DNA of 64,000 nucleotides from an uncultured Selenomonadales bacterium (lineage in GTDB: Bacteria; Bacillota; Negativicutes; Selenomonadales; Selenomonadaceae). Positions within the stretch are counted from its first letter, which is position 1; every line of letters begins with the position of its first letter. The notes beneath the pieces were generated by a model. That model was not told the DNA's origin, ran no database searches, and was given only the letters and a program-made list of their open reading frames with translations. Positions 53,843-63,088 of the stretch are shown piece after piece. Both the position numbers and the translations under genes were made by a program. The stretch is from NCBI GenBank assembly GCA_937877565.1, contig CALFJB010000075.1:1-64000 (forward strand), in the 5' to 3' direction.

Positions 53843-54099
53843 GATTTTGTCTCCAACTTTTCAAGGTAAGTTCTAACCAACTCTTCCAAAAGTTCATCAC
53901 GTTCAACCTTGCGAATTTTACTGCGGGCATCCATATGGCTTGTAATATACGCCGGATCGCCGCTCAAAAGATAACCTACAAGCTGATGAACGGGATTATA
54001 ACCTTTTTCAGTCATGGCTTGATACGCAGTCTTGATAACTTTTTCTGCGCGATTTTCCTCAACGCCAAAACTGAACATCATAGTTTCATCGCTAACCAT
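53839..54099 (-). CDS. ireB: IreB family regulatory phosphoprotein
   Basis: 86 residues. DUF965/Ire[21 protein letters not shown], then [20 protein letters not shown] and [19 protein letters not shown]. In Enterococcus it is a substrate of the Ser/Thr kinase IreK and affects cephalosporin resistance. First gene of the ireB-ruvX-DUF1292-mltG-U32 operon, the same order as in Bacillus. Confidence 0.93.
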   Translation of the reverse strand: MVSDETMMFSFGVEENRAEKVIKTAYQAMTEKGYNPVHQLVGYLLSGDPAYITSHMDARSKIRKVERDELLEELVRTYLEKLETKS

Positions 54100-54124
54100 A
54101 GAAATTTCTCCCTTCGGTAGAAAT

Positions 54125-54200
54125 TTAGGTGTTAGGTTTTAGCGATTAGGTGTTAGGGATTTTTTTCTAACCCCTAACCGCTAACCCTTAATCCCTAATC
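54125..54200. repeat. CTAAC-type repeat forming a long hairpin
   Basis: TTAGGTGTTAGGTTTTAGCG then ATTAGGTGTTAGGG is followed, after T7, by a near reverse complement CTAACCCCTAACCGCTAACC then CTTAATCCCTAA. Arms pair with few mismatches. It relates to 45347-45383 and encodes the last codons and stop of asd, so it may double as that operon's terminator. Confidence 0.75.
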
Positions 54201-55210
54201 AAAAATTCGGCAATTTGCAGGGCGTTCAACGCCGCGCCTTTTCTAATTTGATCTCCGCAAACCCAAAAGTTTAAACCGTGTTCAACTGAAAAATCTTTGC
54301 GAATACGTCCAACTTCAACATCATCTTTGCCGGAAGTTTCCAAAGGTTGCGGATAAATCATTTCAGCAGGATTATCACGAACTATAACGCCGTCAAATTT
54401 TTCAAGAGCCGCTCGCGCAGATTCAACTGAAACTTCGTCATAAAATTCAACGTTGACTGATTCGGCGTGGCTGCGATAAACCGGCACTCTAACAGTTGTA
54501 GCCGTGATTTTCATTGCGTCATCTTCCATAATTTTGCGCGTTTCGTCAATCATTTTCATTTCTTCTTTGGTATAAAGATTATCCATAAAAATATCAATTT
54601 GCGGCAAAAGATTAGAGGCAATTTGATAATGTTTGTCCAGTGAGGCAACGGGCAAAATTTTAGCTTGAATTTCTTCACCTTTGGCAAGCGCGTCAAGTTG
54701 GTTTTTCAATTCGTCCATACCTTCACGCCCCGCGCCGGAAACTGCTTGATAGGTTGAAACGACAATTCTTTTAATTTTTGAAATATCGTAAAGCGGTTTC
54801 AACGCCATAACCATTATAATTGTTGAGCAGTTGGGATTGGCGATAATTCCTTTGTGACGCTTAATCGCTTGAGGATTGACTTCAGGAACAACTAGCGGCA
54901 CTTCAGGATCCATTCTGAAAGTACTGGAATTGTCAATACAAACTGCGCCCGCCTTGACTGCCGCAGGAGCGAAAACTTTGCTTGCCTTGCCGCCCGCAAA
55001 AAGTGCAATGTCAACGCCTTCAAAAGAATTTTCAGTTGTTTCTTCAACGGTGTATTCTTTGCCCATAAAAATAATTTTTTTACCGGCACTGCGCGAAGAC
55101 GCAAGCATTTTTAAATTGGCGAAGGGAAAATTTCTTTCTTCAATCAATTTCAAAAATTCTTGACCAACTGCGCCGGTAACTCCGACAATCGCCAGATTTA
55201 TTTTTTTCAT
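54188..55210 (-). CDS. asd: Aspartate-semialdehyde dehydrogenase
   Basis: 340 residues. NADPH-dependent second step of the aspartate pathway. NAD-binding VGVTGAVGQEFLKLIEER, nucleophile Cys in IIANPNCSTIIMVMAL, YQAVSGAGREGMDEL and the His-containing RVPVYRSHAESVNVEF are conserved. Follows dapB by 15 bp. Confidence 0.96.
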   Translation of the reverse strand: MKKINLAIVGVTGAVGQEFLKLIEERNFPFANLKMLASSRSAGKKIIFMGKEYTVEETTENSFEGVDIALFAGGKASKVFAPAAVKAGAVCIDNSSTFRMDPEVPLVVPEVNPQAIKRHKGIIANPNCSTIIMVMALKPLYDISKIKRIVVSTYQAVSGAGREGMDELKNQLDALAKGEEIQAKILPVASLDKHYQIASNLLPQIDIFMDNLYTKEEMKMIDETRKIMEDDAMKITATTVRVPVYRSHAESVNVEFYDEVSVESARAALEKFDGVIVRDNPAEMIYPQPLETSGKDDVEVGRIRKDFSVEHGLNFWVCGDQIRKGAALNALQIAEFLIRD

Positions 55211-55225
55211 TAAATTACCTCCAAA

Positions 55226-55990
55226 TTAATCTAAAATTTTATCAAGACCGACGGTTAAACCTTTCAAACTGCGAACTTTCTTACAAGCCAAAACTACGCC
55301 GGGCATAAATGAATCGCGCCCCGTTGAATCGTGGCGAATTGTCAAAGTTTGTCCCAGTCCGCCGAAAATAACTTCTTGATGTGCAACGTAACCGGGCAAG
55401 CGTACACTGTGAATTTTAATCCCGTCAAAATCTGCGCCGCGTACGTGTTCAAGTCTTTCTTTTTCGTCAGGATGTCCCTGTTTATGTGAAGGGCGAACTT
55501 CTGAAATCATTTTCGCCGTAAGTTCAGCAGTACCGCTCGGCGCGTCCAATTTTTTATCGTGATGCAATTCAATAATTTCAACGTCCGGCATATACTTTGC
55601 AACTTTTTGAGAAAGTAACATCATAAGTACCGCGCCAATGGCAAAATTCGGAGCGATAAAAACAGGCGTATCAAATTTTTCTGCCGCCTCACGAATTTTA
55701 TTTTTGGCGTCGTCACTCAAACCGGTTGTGCCAACTACGGGAGAAACTTTATTTTCAATCGCCGTCATAACATTTTTAAAAACTGAATCAGGGCGCGTAA
55801 AATCTACCATAACTTCAGGCTGATATTTTTTTAACGCCGCCTCTAAATTCGTTTCAACTTTCAAGCCTTCAACTTCGCCTTCAAAAATATCTACCGCGCC
55901 TACAAGTTCCAATTCTGAATCAGATTTTACGGCTGAAATAACAGTGCGCCCCATTCTTCCAAGTGCGCCGCTTACCAATACTTTTATCAA
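55226..55990 (-). CDS. dapB: 4-hydroxy-tetrahydrodipicolinate reductase
   Basis: 254 residues from TTG 55990 (MIKVLVSGALGRMGRTVISA after GGAGG and 8 bp). Lysine and diaminopimelate synthesis. VDFTRPDSVFKN, VVGTTGL, APNFAIGAVLMM, and the substrate motif ELHHDKKLDAPSGTA are intact. dapA is not adjacent. Confidence 0.95.
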   Translation of the reverse strand: MIKVLVSGALGRMGRTVISAVKSDSELELVGAVDIFEGEVEGLKVETNLEAALKKYQPEVMVDFTRPDSVFKNVMTAIENKVSPVVGTTGLSDDAKNKIREAAEKFDTPVFIAPNFAIGAVLMMLLSQKVAKYMPDVEIIELHHDKKLDAPSGTAELTAKMISEVRPSHKQGHPDEKERLEHVRGADFDGIKIHSVRLPGYVAHQEVIFGGLGQTLTIRHDSTGRDSFMPGVVLACKKVRSLKGLTVGLDKILD

Positions 55991-56074
55991 AAATTTCGCC
56001 TCCAATTAATTTATTTGCTAATTCTAACTTATGCAAAAAGCCGCGTCAAGATTTTTGACAAGGATTTAAGCCAT

Positions 56075-56848
56075 TCAACTTTCCGGCAAAATTATTTCTA
56101 CGTTCAAATCTCGCGCCGCTTTTAAAATTTGTTCTGAAGGTTTTAATTCGGTTATAATTCCGCGCACATTTTTTAAATCTGAAAAAGTATAATTTGCCTC
56201 GACGCCAAATTTTCTGGACTCCGCAACTATATAAGAATTTTTGCTGATATTCAAAATTTTTGACTTGTGCAAGCCGGCGGTTATATCGTTCGTCGAAAGA
56301 GAATTTTTTATCACGTCAACGCCGACGACTCCAATAAATGAAACATTTGGGCGAAACTTTTCCATAAATTCCAAATTCAAGCCGTCGCAAAAACCGTCGC
56401 GGCTTTTATTAATTTGCCCGCCCGCAAAAATTATATTTATTTGTGGATTACGCGCCAATATCACAAGCACATCAACCATATTTGTAATAATTTTGTACGG
56501 CGAATTTTTCTTCTCCAAAATTTCTGCAATGGCAATACTGATTGTGGAAGTGTCCAGAAAAATTAAATCGTTCGGCGAAATAATTTTTACAGCGGCGGCG
56601 GCGATTTTTCTTTTGGCGTCAACATCGCTCATTCGGCGTTTACGCGCTTCAGCTATTTGTAAATTTTCTTTAATCGAAACTGCGCCGCCGTAAGTTCGTC
56701 TAAGTTTACCTTCGGCTTCAAGTGCCGTTAAATCTTTGCGAATTGAATCTTCTGTAACGTTGAACTTTTCGGCAAGCTCCTTAACCAAAACTTTTCCATT
56801 GACGGCTAAAAGTTCCAAAATTTTTGATTGTCTTTCCTCAAGAAACAT
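56075..56848 (-). CDS. DeoR-family sugar-metabolism repressor
   Basis: 257 residues from ATG 56848 (GGAGTGA upstream). N-terminal winged HTH (ERQSKILELLAVNGKVLVKE, then VTEDSIRKDLTALEAEGKL with RRTYGGAV), C-terminal DeoR sensor domain (FLDTSTISIAIAEIL, FAGGQINKS, FIGVVGVDVIKNSLSTND). Effectors are usually phosphorylated sugars. No metabolic target gene is next to it. Confidence 0.9.
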   Translation of the reverse strand: MFLEERQSKILELLAVNGKVLVKELAEKFNVTEDSIRKDLTALEAEGKLRRTYGGAVSIKENLQIAEARKRRMSDVDAKRKIAAAAVKIISPNDLIFLDTSTISIAIAEILEKKNSPYKIITNMVDVLVILARNPQINIIFAGGQINKSRDGFCDGLNLEFMEKFRPNVSFIGVVGVDVIKNSLSTNDITAGLHKSKILNISKNSYIVAESRKFGVEANYTFSDLKNVRGIITELKPSEQILKAARDLNVEIILPES

Positions 56849-56974
56849 TTCAATCACTCCAAAAAAAATTAATGCTGCAACACACAGGCTACAGCATTTT
56901 ATATCATAATTTGTTTTATTTCAAAATATAATATCAGCGAAACTTTAAAGCCGCTGCAAAAATTTGCAAAAAAA

Positions 56975-57210
56975 ATGATGACGCTAGCGGGATTTGAACC
57001 CTGCAACTGCGATGAATAAGAGCAGTTGCTCGCCCGCCGTGAAAAATTTGTCAAAAAATCAATTACATTAGCGGGATTTTATACCCTGCGAATATGATGA
57101 GTAAGAATATTCGCTACCTGCCGTGAATTTGGGCAAAAAAATGGTTGTAAATTTGACGAGTAGGAAAATTTACTCTAGCGGGATTTGAACCGTATTTAAT
57201 TTTAGGCAAA
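56975..57210 (-). repeat. Array of three tRNA-Glu-derived units, each with a stem of different sequence and a conserved loop
   Basis: Directly 3' of tRNA-Glu. Each unit keeps the T-arm/acceptor block (CTAGCGGGATTTGAACC or a variant, plus-strand view) and, in two units, the CCGCCGTGAA anticodon-side block. Each also has a perfect 8-bp stem with an 11-nt loop: 57003-57010/57022-57029 (GCAACTGC/GCAGTTGC), 57088-57095/57107-57114 (GCGAATAT/ATATTCGC) and 57147-57154/57166-57173 (GTAAATTT/AAATTTAC). Loops are GATGAATAAGA, GATGAGTAAGA and GACGAGTAGGA. In transcript direction units end near (C/T)CA plus T6-8, as tRNA-Glu does. Not a functional tRNA; no anticodon arm. Confidence 0.75.
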
Positions 57211-57215
57211 AAAAA

Positions 57216-57290
57216 TGGTGACGCTAGCGGGATTTGAACCCACGAACCCGCCGTGAAAGGGCGGTGTCTTAACCACTTGACGATAGCGCC
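57216..57290 (-). tRNA. tRNA-Glu(TTC)
   Basis: 75 nt including encoded CCA. Acceptor GGCGCTA pairs with TAGCGTC (one G-U), discriminator A. Anticodon stem CCGCC/GGCGG with loop CTTTCAC gives TTC. T arm GTGGGTTCAAATCCCGC. Followed by T8, a probable end, then the derived array. Confidence 0.93.
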
Positions 57291-57349
57291 ATTTAAAACC
57301 TTGCAGATTATACTACAAAGTTTTCTAAAATGTCAACAAAAAAATTTTT

Positions 57350-58138
57350 TTATTTTATATTCCAACCGTGATTTACAGGACCAACGCCCTTGCCAATTAC
57401 TAAGCCGGAACTCAACGCGCCGGTTAAATATTTTTTAGCCTCGTCGATTGATTGAATTAAAGCTGAACCTTTGGCAAGACCTGCGGCAATGGCGGCACTT
57501 AACGCCGTACCCGCGCCGTGTGTATTTTTAGTATCAACTCTTTTACCTCTGAACCAGCGGGCGTTTGTACCGTCAAATAAAAGTTCGCTTGCATCGTTTT
57601 CATCGCCGCCGCCTTTCGCTAAAATCGCGCAGGAATATTTTTCGGCAAATTTTTTAGTCGCGTCAGAAATTTCTTGACGATTAGTAATTTTAACGCCGCT
57701 GAAAAATTCCAATTCTTTCAAGCCTAAAGTTACAATCGTTGCCATTGGGAAAATTTTTTCTGCGTAAAGATTAGCTGTATCCGGCTCAATCAATTTTGTA
57801 CCGTCATTGGCAACCATCGCCAAATCTACCACGATATTTTTTGCGCCAAAACTTTTCAATCTTTCAGCAACAGTAGCAATTAAATCCGGCGTCGGTACAG
57901 CTCCAATTTTCACGGCGTCCGGCACAATATCCTCAAAAACCATATCAATTTGGTTGCCCAAAAAATCCGGCGAAACATCCATATAAGCACGAAAACCGGT
58001 AGTATTTTGCGCCGTCAAAGTCGTAATTACCGAAGTTGCATAAACGCCATTAGCAAGCAAAGTTTTAATATCACCTTGAATACCCGCGCCGCCGCTTGAA
58101 TCAGAGCCGCCAATCGTCAAAACAGTTTTTAATTCCAT
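57350..58138 (-). CDS. thiD: Hydroxymethylpyrimidine (phosphate) kinase
   Basis: 262 residues. Ribokinase-fold enzyme phosphorylating HMP and HMP-P for thiamine; some members act on pyridoxine. LTIGGSDSSGGAGIQGDIKT, VKIGAVPTPDL, the anion hole DTKNTHGAGTALSAAIAAGL with catalytic Asp position occupied by His-Gly-Ala-Gly (usual is GTGC), and KYLTGALSSGL. Start overlaps the zeta-like stop (TAATG). No thiamine riboswitch seen. Last gene of the lectin operon. Confidence 0.88.
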   Translation of the reverse strand: MELKTVLTIGGSDSSGGAGIQGDIKTLLANGVYATSVITTLTAQNTTGFRAYMDVSPDFLGNQIDMVFEDIVPDAVKIGAVPTPDLIATVAERLKSFGAKNIVVDLAMVANDGTKLIEPDTANLYAEKIFPMATIVTLGLKELEFFSGVKITNRQEISDATKKFAEKYSCAILAKGGGDENDASELLFDGTNARWFRGKRVDTKNTHGAGTALSAAIAAGLAKGSALIQSIDEAKKYLTGALSSGLVIGKGVGPVNHGWNIK

Positions 58139-59091
58139 TACATTTTTCTCCCCTTAGAATTTTTTATGATTAGCATACCATATGGGTTGCCTTTGGAATT
58201 TATTTTATTTTTAAGTTTATTGTAAACTTTTTTTGGCTTATTGCCGAATGAGGCGGCAATCGCACTTCTAAAAACTCTTCCAGACTCAAGCTGCCTTGCA
58301 ATATTTCTAGCAAAGCTGATATTTTCGGGAACATCTACATAAACCGCTCTAACTTCATAACCTGCCGCCTCAAAAGGTTTTATATATTTGTTTGTCAATT
58401 CGTCAAAATCTGGAGCCACAATGGGAAGTATAATATTTGTACCCTTCATTTCGCCGGTTAAAAAACTTTCCATTGCCTTATCCATAATATTAAAGCTTTC
58501 CAAATGTACCGCGTCACCTGCGCCGCCGTAACTTTCTTGATATTCCGGCAATAAAGTTTTTATAACGTCACAATCAAGGATAAAAGCCCCCGTTTTTTCA
58601 CTGGCGGGATCGGTATAAACTGTAGATTTTCCAGAGGAAGGCAACCCCAAAACTAAAGTCATTTGATAATCTTTGTTGAGTGAACCTTCATAAACATATT
58701 TGTATCTTTTCGCCGTTTCGTCATAAATTTTTCGCGCAGACCCAATATTTAAAAATTCCTGCAAAACTTTTTCTCTCAATTCTTGACGTTCCGGCGTATT
58801 AATATCAGCCGTGTTGCCGTACAACTGGAAATAGTAACTTGAAAGTGCGTCAAGCTGTGCAACCACAGGGCTTTTTTTGAGTTCCTTCATACTTGGATAA
58901 TCATCTTTTTTGATTCTGGTATAAAGTTTTCGGGCTTCATCAGTTTGTATGGCTAAATGTTGGGGTGAAGGTTTCCACGTCAGCGGTACAACTCCTTCAG
59001 GCAACTCTGCTTTTTGTGCAAAAGTCGCCGAAGTCATCGTTACGACAAACACTAACGCAATTAAAGTACCAAATAATTTTTTAAAATTCAC
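58138..59091 (-). CDS. Exported zeta-toxin-like P-loop kinase
   Basis: 317 residues, GTG start with GAGGTG six bases upstream. The first 25 residues are a clear Sec signal (FKKLFGTLIALVFVVTMTSA then TFAQ). Residues 30-150 are helical and unrecognised. From about 165 comes a zeta/PezT-like kinase: Walker A LGLPSSGKSTVY, a D-x-D-like ILDCDVIKTLLPEYQ, GAGDAVHLESFNIMDKAM, and NIILPIVAPDFDELTNKYI, then VYVDVPENISFARNIARQLE. Zeta kinases phosphorylate UDP-GlcNAc in the cytoplasm; an exported one is unexpected since ATP is scarce outside. No epsilon-type antitoxin. Could be a secreted effector. Follows the ADP-ribosylglycohydrolase by 19 bp. Confidence 0.75.
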   Translation of the reverse strand: MNFKKLFGTLIALVFVVTMTSATFAQKAELPEGVVPLTWKPSPQHLAIQTDEARKLYTRIKKDDYPSMKELKKSPVVAQLDALSSYYFQLYGNTADINTPERQELREKVLQEFLNIGSARKIYDETAKRYKYVYEGSLNKDYQMTLVLGLPSSGKSTVYTDPASEKTGAFILDCDVIKTLLPEYQESYGGAGDAVHLESFNIMDKAMESFLTGEMKGTNIILPIVAPDFDELTNKYIKPFEAAGYEVRAVYVDVPENISFARNIARQLESGRVFRSAIAASFGNKPKKVYNKLKNKINSKGNPYGMLIIKNSKGRKM

Positions 59092-59110
59092 TTTTACACC
59101 TCAATTCGTT

Positions 59111-60070
59111 TTAATTAAAAGCGTTGTAAAAATCTGTAGCTATTTCAATAAGATAATCTTTTTTCTTGAGAACGTCAAGCCATTCAGCAGAAATTTTTTC
59201 GACGCCGTAAAACGCGCCCGCAAGTCCGCCCGCTATTGCGCCGATTGTATCAGTGTCGCCGCCCAAATTCACGGCTTTTAAAACTAAATCTTTGTAGTTG
59301 TCAGTATTCAAAAGACACCACAACGCCGCCTCCAAAGTTGCTACAACGTAGCCGGTACTTTTAATTTCATCTTCGGGAAGTTTGGCGAAATTTTCACTGA
59401 AAAGCCGCTCAAAAGGTTTTAAATCGTTTTCAAAATTTTTTAAGCTACTATAAAAATTCTTAGCTTTATTCAAGGCGTTTGAAATGGCAGTTTGCAAATT
59501 TTGCCCGTCGAAAATTTCAGCGGCAACTAAGCAGTAAACGCCGCAAGCAATTAAACATCTCAAATTTCTGTGCGTAATTGAGGAAAAATTATGCACAATT
59601 TCAAAAGTTTCAGCGTCAAAATTATTTCCACGTGTCATATAGATATAAATTGCAACCGGCGAAATTCTCATTAAACTGCCGTTAGAGGATGCAAATTCTT
59701 CATTCGGTCCGCACTCCAAAGGCGGCGTACCTCTTTTAAAATTACCAATAGCCGTTGCCGTTGTATTTCCACAGTCAAAAGTTTCATCGTTGGCAGTAAA
59801 TTTATTTTCGCTGTACCACAGCCAAAAATTTTTTAAAATATCGGCGTAGTCAATTTTTTTCAGCCGCGCCATACTTTCCACAGCGGCGATAGTTAAACTT
59901 GTATCATCTGACCACGTGCCGGCGGGCTGGCTGTAAGTGCCAAATTCTCTAACGCCTGTAACGGGATTTTCTTTTAGCCGTTGCCGTTTGGTAAATTCGA
60001 CTGGAACGCCGATAGCGTCCGCCGTTGCGTGTCCAAGCAACATTGATATTACTGTTTTTTGATTGAACAT
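59111..60070 (-). CDS. ADP-ribosylglycohydrolase
   Basis: 319 residues from ATG 60070 (GGAGG upstream, inside the lectin stop region). Removes ADP-ribose from proteins, or acts on related bonds. The first metal block LGHATADAIGVPVEF, TWSDDTSLTIAAVESM, and the C-terminal GGDTDTIGAIAGGLAGAFYG carry the Mg-binding Asp residues of the DraG/ARH family. Cytoplasmic: no signal peptide, unlike both neighbours. Lies between an exported lectin and an exported kinase in one operon. Confidence 0.9.
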   Translation of the reverse strand: MFNQKTVISMLLGHATADAIGVPVEFTKRQRLKENPVTGVREFGTYSQPAGTWSDDTSLTIAAVESMARLKKIDYADILKNFWLWYSENKFTANDETFDCGNTTATAIGNFKRGTPPLECGPNEEFASSNGSLMRISPVAIYIYMTRGNNFDAETFEIVHNFSSITHRNLRCLIACGVYCLVAAEIFDGQNLQTAISNALNKAKNFYSSLKNFENDLKPFERLFSENFAKLPEDEIKSTGYVVATLEAALWCLLNTDNYKDLVLKAVNLGGDTDTIGAIAGGLAGAFYGVEKISAEWLDVLKKKDYLIEIATDFYNAFN

Positions 60071-60071
60071 T

Positions 60072-61007
60072 TTAGCCTCCAAAATTTACGTAACCTTTTT
60101 TCATATCTTCGCGGCTCTCCCATTCGCAGATAAAGCCGGAATTTTCCAACTTAAAAAAATCTACGTCCGGAATATGATCGACGCCTTCAGACGGGCAGTC
60201 ATTCCATTTGCCGGTACTGCCATACAACGCCAAAATAAATTCATTGCCCAAATCGTTATTCGGTTCACCGTCCGCCCAATTCGTGTAGGTAAATTCTTCC
60301 CGCGTTATCCATTCCCAAGTATCTTGACGAACGCTAAAACCGCCTGTCCAATAATAATTTTTCTTGCCACCGTAATGGAAAAGCATATTTTGAATTGCGG
60401 CTTGTTCGTCTTTTGAAGTGATTGTTACCAAATGTCCGTTATAATCTTTGCAACGCTGATTTGCTCCCGACCAATTACAACTTTCATCAAAAACTTTATA
60501 AAAATGCCCGTTGTATTTCCAAATTTTGGCGAATTTTAATAATTCTTCGTCAGGGTCTTTTTTATTTTTGTCTTCGTCAAGAATTTTTCTGATAACTTCG
60601 GCAATATTTTTATCATCTACAGAGGCGTCAGCAACTATAGAAACTTTGCAAAGCATTCCATTTTCACTGAAATTGACTTGTTCAGATTTAACCTTAATCA
60701 TCGCAGTTGCAACTACAAGGACTTTATCTGCAGTAAGGTTAAAGTTATTCATTTCAGAAATACCTTGCACGTAAACGCCAATTTGTTCAGCGATTTTTCT
60801 TTTTGCGTCGTCAAGTGCTTTAATTTTGGCAGTGGCGCGGGTATCGTTATCGCCAAGTCTGTATTCGCCTTCAGCAGAATATTCTTTTACTTCGTTTTCA
60901 GTTACGCCGTTGTTTGAAGTTGCCTCTTCAGCAAAAATTATATTTGGTGAAGTTGATATGAAACTTGCTAACAGAAATGCCGTAAAAATTTTTTTCGTTA
61001 AGTTCAA
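60072..61007 (-). CDS. Secreted C-type lectin-domain protein
   Basis: 311 residues from TTG 61007 (AAAGGAG eight bases upstream). Sec signal NLTKKIFTAFLLASFISTS ending at FAEE. Residues about 45-145 form an LPP20/FlgT-like domain (DDAKRKIAEQIGVYVQGISE, KVSIVADASVDDKNIAEV). Residues 175-305 are a C-type lectin domain: CNWSGANQRCKDYNGHLVTI, YWTGGF (WIGL region), WADGEPNND with the EPN motif of mannose-type calcium sites, KWNDCPS with the WND motif, and FICEWE. Complete CTLDs are uncommon in bacteria. Glycan binding in the host or biofilm is inference. Promoter at 61039-61067. Confidence 0.85.
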   Translation of the reverse strand: MNLTKKIFTAFLLASFISTSPNIIFAEEATSNNGVTENEVKEYSAEGEYRLGDNDTRATAKIKALDDAKRKIAEQIGVYVQGISEMNNFNLTADKVLVVATAMIKVKSEQVNFSENGMLCKVSIVADASVDDKNIAEVIRKILDEDKNKKDPDEELLKFAKIWKYNGHFYKVFDESCNWSGANQRCKDYNGHLVTITSKDEQAAIQNMLFHYGGKKNYYWTGGFSVRQDTWEWITREEFTYTNWADGEPNNDLGNEFILALYGSTGKWNDCPSEGVDHIPDVDFFKLENSGFICEWESREDMKKGYVNFGG

Positions 61008-61038
61008 AAAAAACACTCCTTTGAATTTTTTGAAACTT

Positions 61039-61067
61039 ATTTTAAAACGCAAAAGACACCGCGTCAA
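61039..61067 (-). promoter_or_regulatory. Promoter of the lectin operon, overlapping the enolase terminator
   Basis: Minus strand TTGACG (61067-61062), 17-bp spacer, TAAAAT (61044-61039). The -35 box is in the loop of the terminator hairpin at 61050-61085. Confidence 0.65.
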
Positions 61068-61085
61068 CCTGTGACACAGTGTCTT
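61050..61085 (-). terminator. Terminator after enolase
   Basis: Minus strand AAGACACTGTG pairs with CGGTGTCTT, followed by TTGCGTTTT. Confidence 0.75.
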
Positions 61086-61120
61086 GAGCTATTCAAAGAT
61101 TAAATTTTCATTAAAAATTA

Positions 61121-62563
<1,443 letters not shown>

Positions 62564-62662
62564 CTAAAAATTTATGTAATAAAAAATCGCGCCGGAACGG
62601 GATTTGTTATTTGATTTTTACAGAAATTTTTCATTTTGTCAAATTTTGTACAAAAAAATAAA

Positions 62663-62690
62663 ACGTCGGCAAATTCGACGGCTTTTTATT
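62663..62690 (+). terminator. Terminator-like hairpin upstream of the HigBA pair
   Basis: CGTCGG-n-CGACG with following T-rich tract. The same hairpin vocabulary recurs at 63422-63450, so the toxin-antitoxin pair is bracketed by similar stems. Confidence 0.65.
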
Positions 62691-62692
62691 TC

Positions 62693-62721
62693 TTGAAAAT
62701 TATATCCCTTTGAAATATAAT
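62693..62721 (+). promoter_or_regulatory. Promoter of the HigBA pair
   Basis: TTGAAA (62693-62698), 17-bp spacer, TATAAT (62716-62721). The toxin ATG at 62728 is where the transcript should begin, so the mRNA is probably leaderless. Confidence 0.75.
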
Positions 62722-62727
62722 AAATTT

Positions 62728-63084
62728 ATGGAAAATTTATTGTTACCTCAAGTTATTGTTGAAACGCCTGCTTATCTTAAAGCAGTGCAAGATTTTTGGG
62801 ATACTGAAACGCAGATTGAATTTAAAAATTACATTGGAGTTAATTTTTTACTCGGCGATATTATCCCAGATACCGGTGGTCTTCGCAAAATTCGTTGGAA
62901 AAGTACCGGCAAAGGCAAGCGCGGCGGCGTTCGTGTCATCTATTACTTTTACGATGAAAATCATCCAATTTATTTGTTATTTGCATATGCTAAAAATGTA
63001 CAAATTGACTTAACTGAGCAAGAAAAAAAGTTAATGCGTAGTCTTGTGCAAAAACTCAAAAATTCTTTTAACAAGGAGGCTTAA
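62728..63084 (+). CDS. higB: RelE/HigB-type toxin
   Basis: 118 residues from ATG 62728; the more upstream TTG at 62710 lies in the promoter. Toxin fold signatures GLRKIRWKSTGKGKRGGVRV, then IYYFYDENHPIYLLFAYAKN and LTEQEKKLMRSLVQKL, match the HigB-like branch with toxin preceding antitoxin. mRNA cleavage is the known family activity. No Shine-Dalgarno precedes the start. Confidence 0.85.
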   Translation: MENLLLPQVIVETPAYLKAVQDFWDTETQIEFKNYIGVNFLLGDIIPDTGGLRKIRWKSTGKGKRGGVRVIYYFYDENHPIYLLFAYAKNVQIDLTEQEKKLMRSLVQKLKNSFNKEA

Positions 63085-63088
63085 CACA

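Noticed and set aside
56975..57290. CRISPR array
   Set aside because: Units repeat a tRNA-derived block, but only three times, with variable lengths and palindromic inserts rather than unique spacers, and no cas genes are present.
60072..61007. Diversity-generating retroelement target (C-type lectin fold)
   Set aside because: No reverse transcriptase, template repeat or accessory gene lies in the window, and no A-biased variable repeat was seen.
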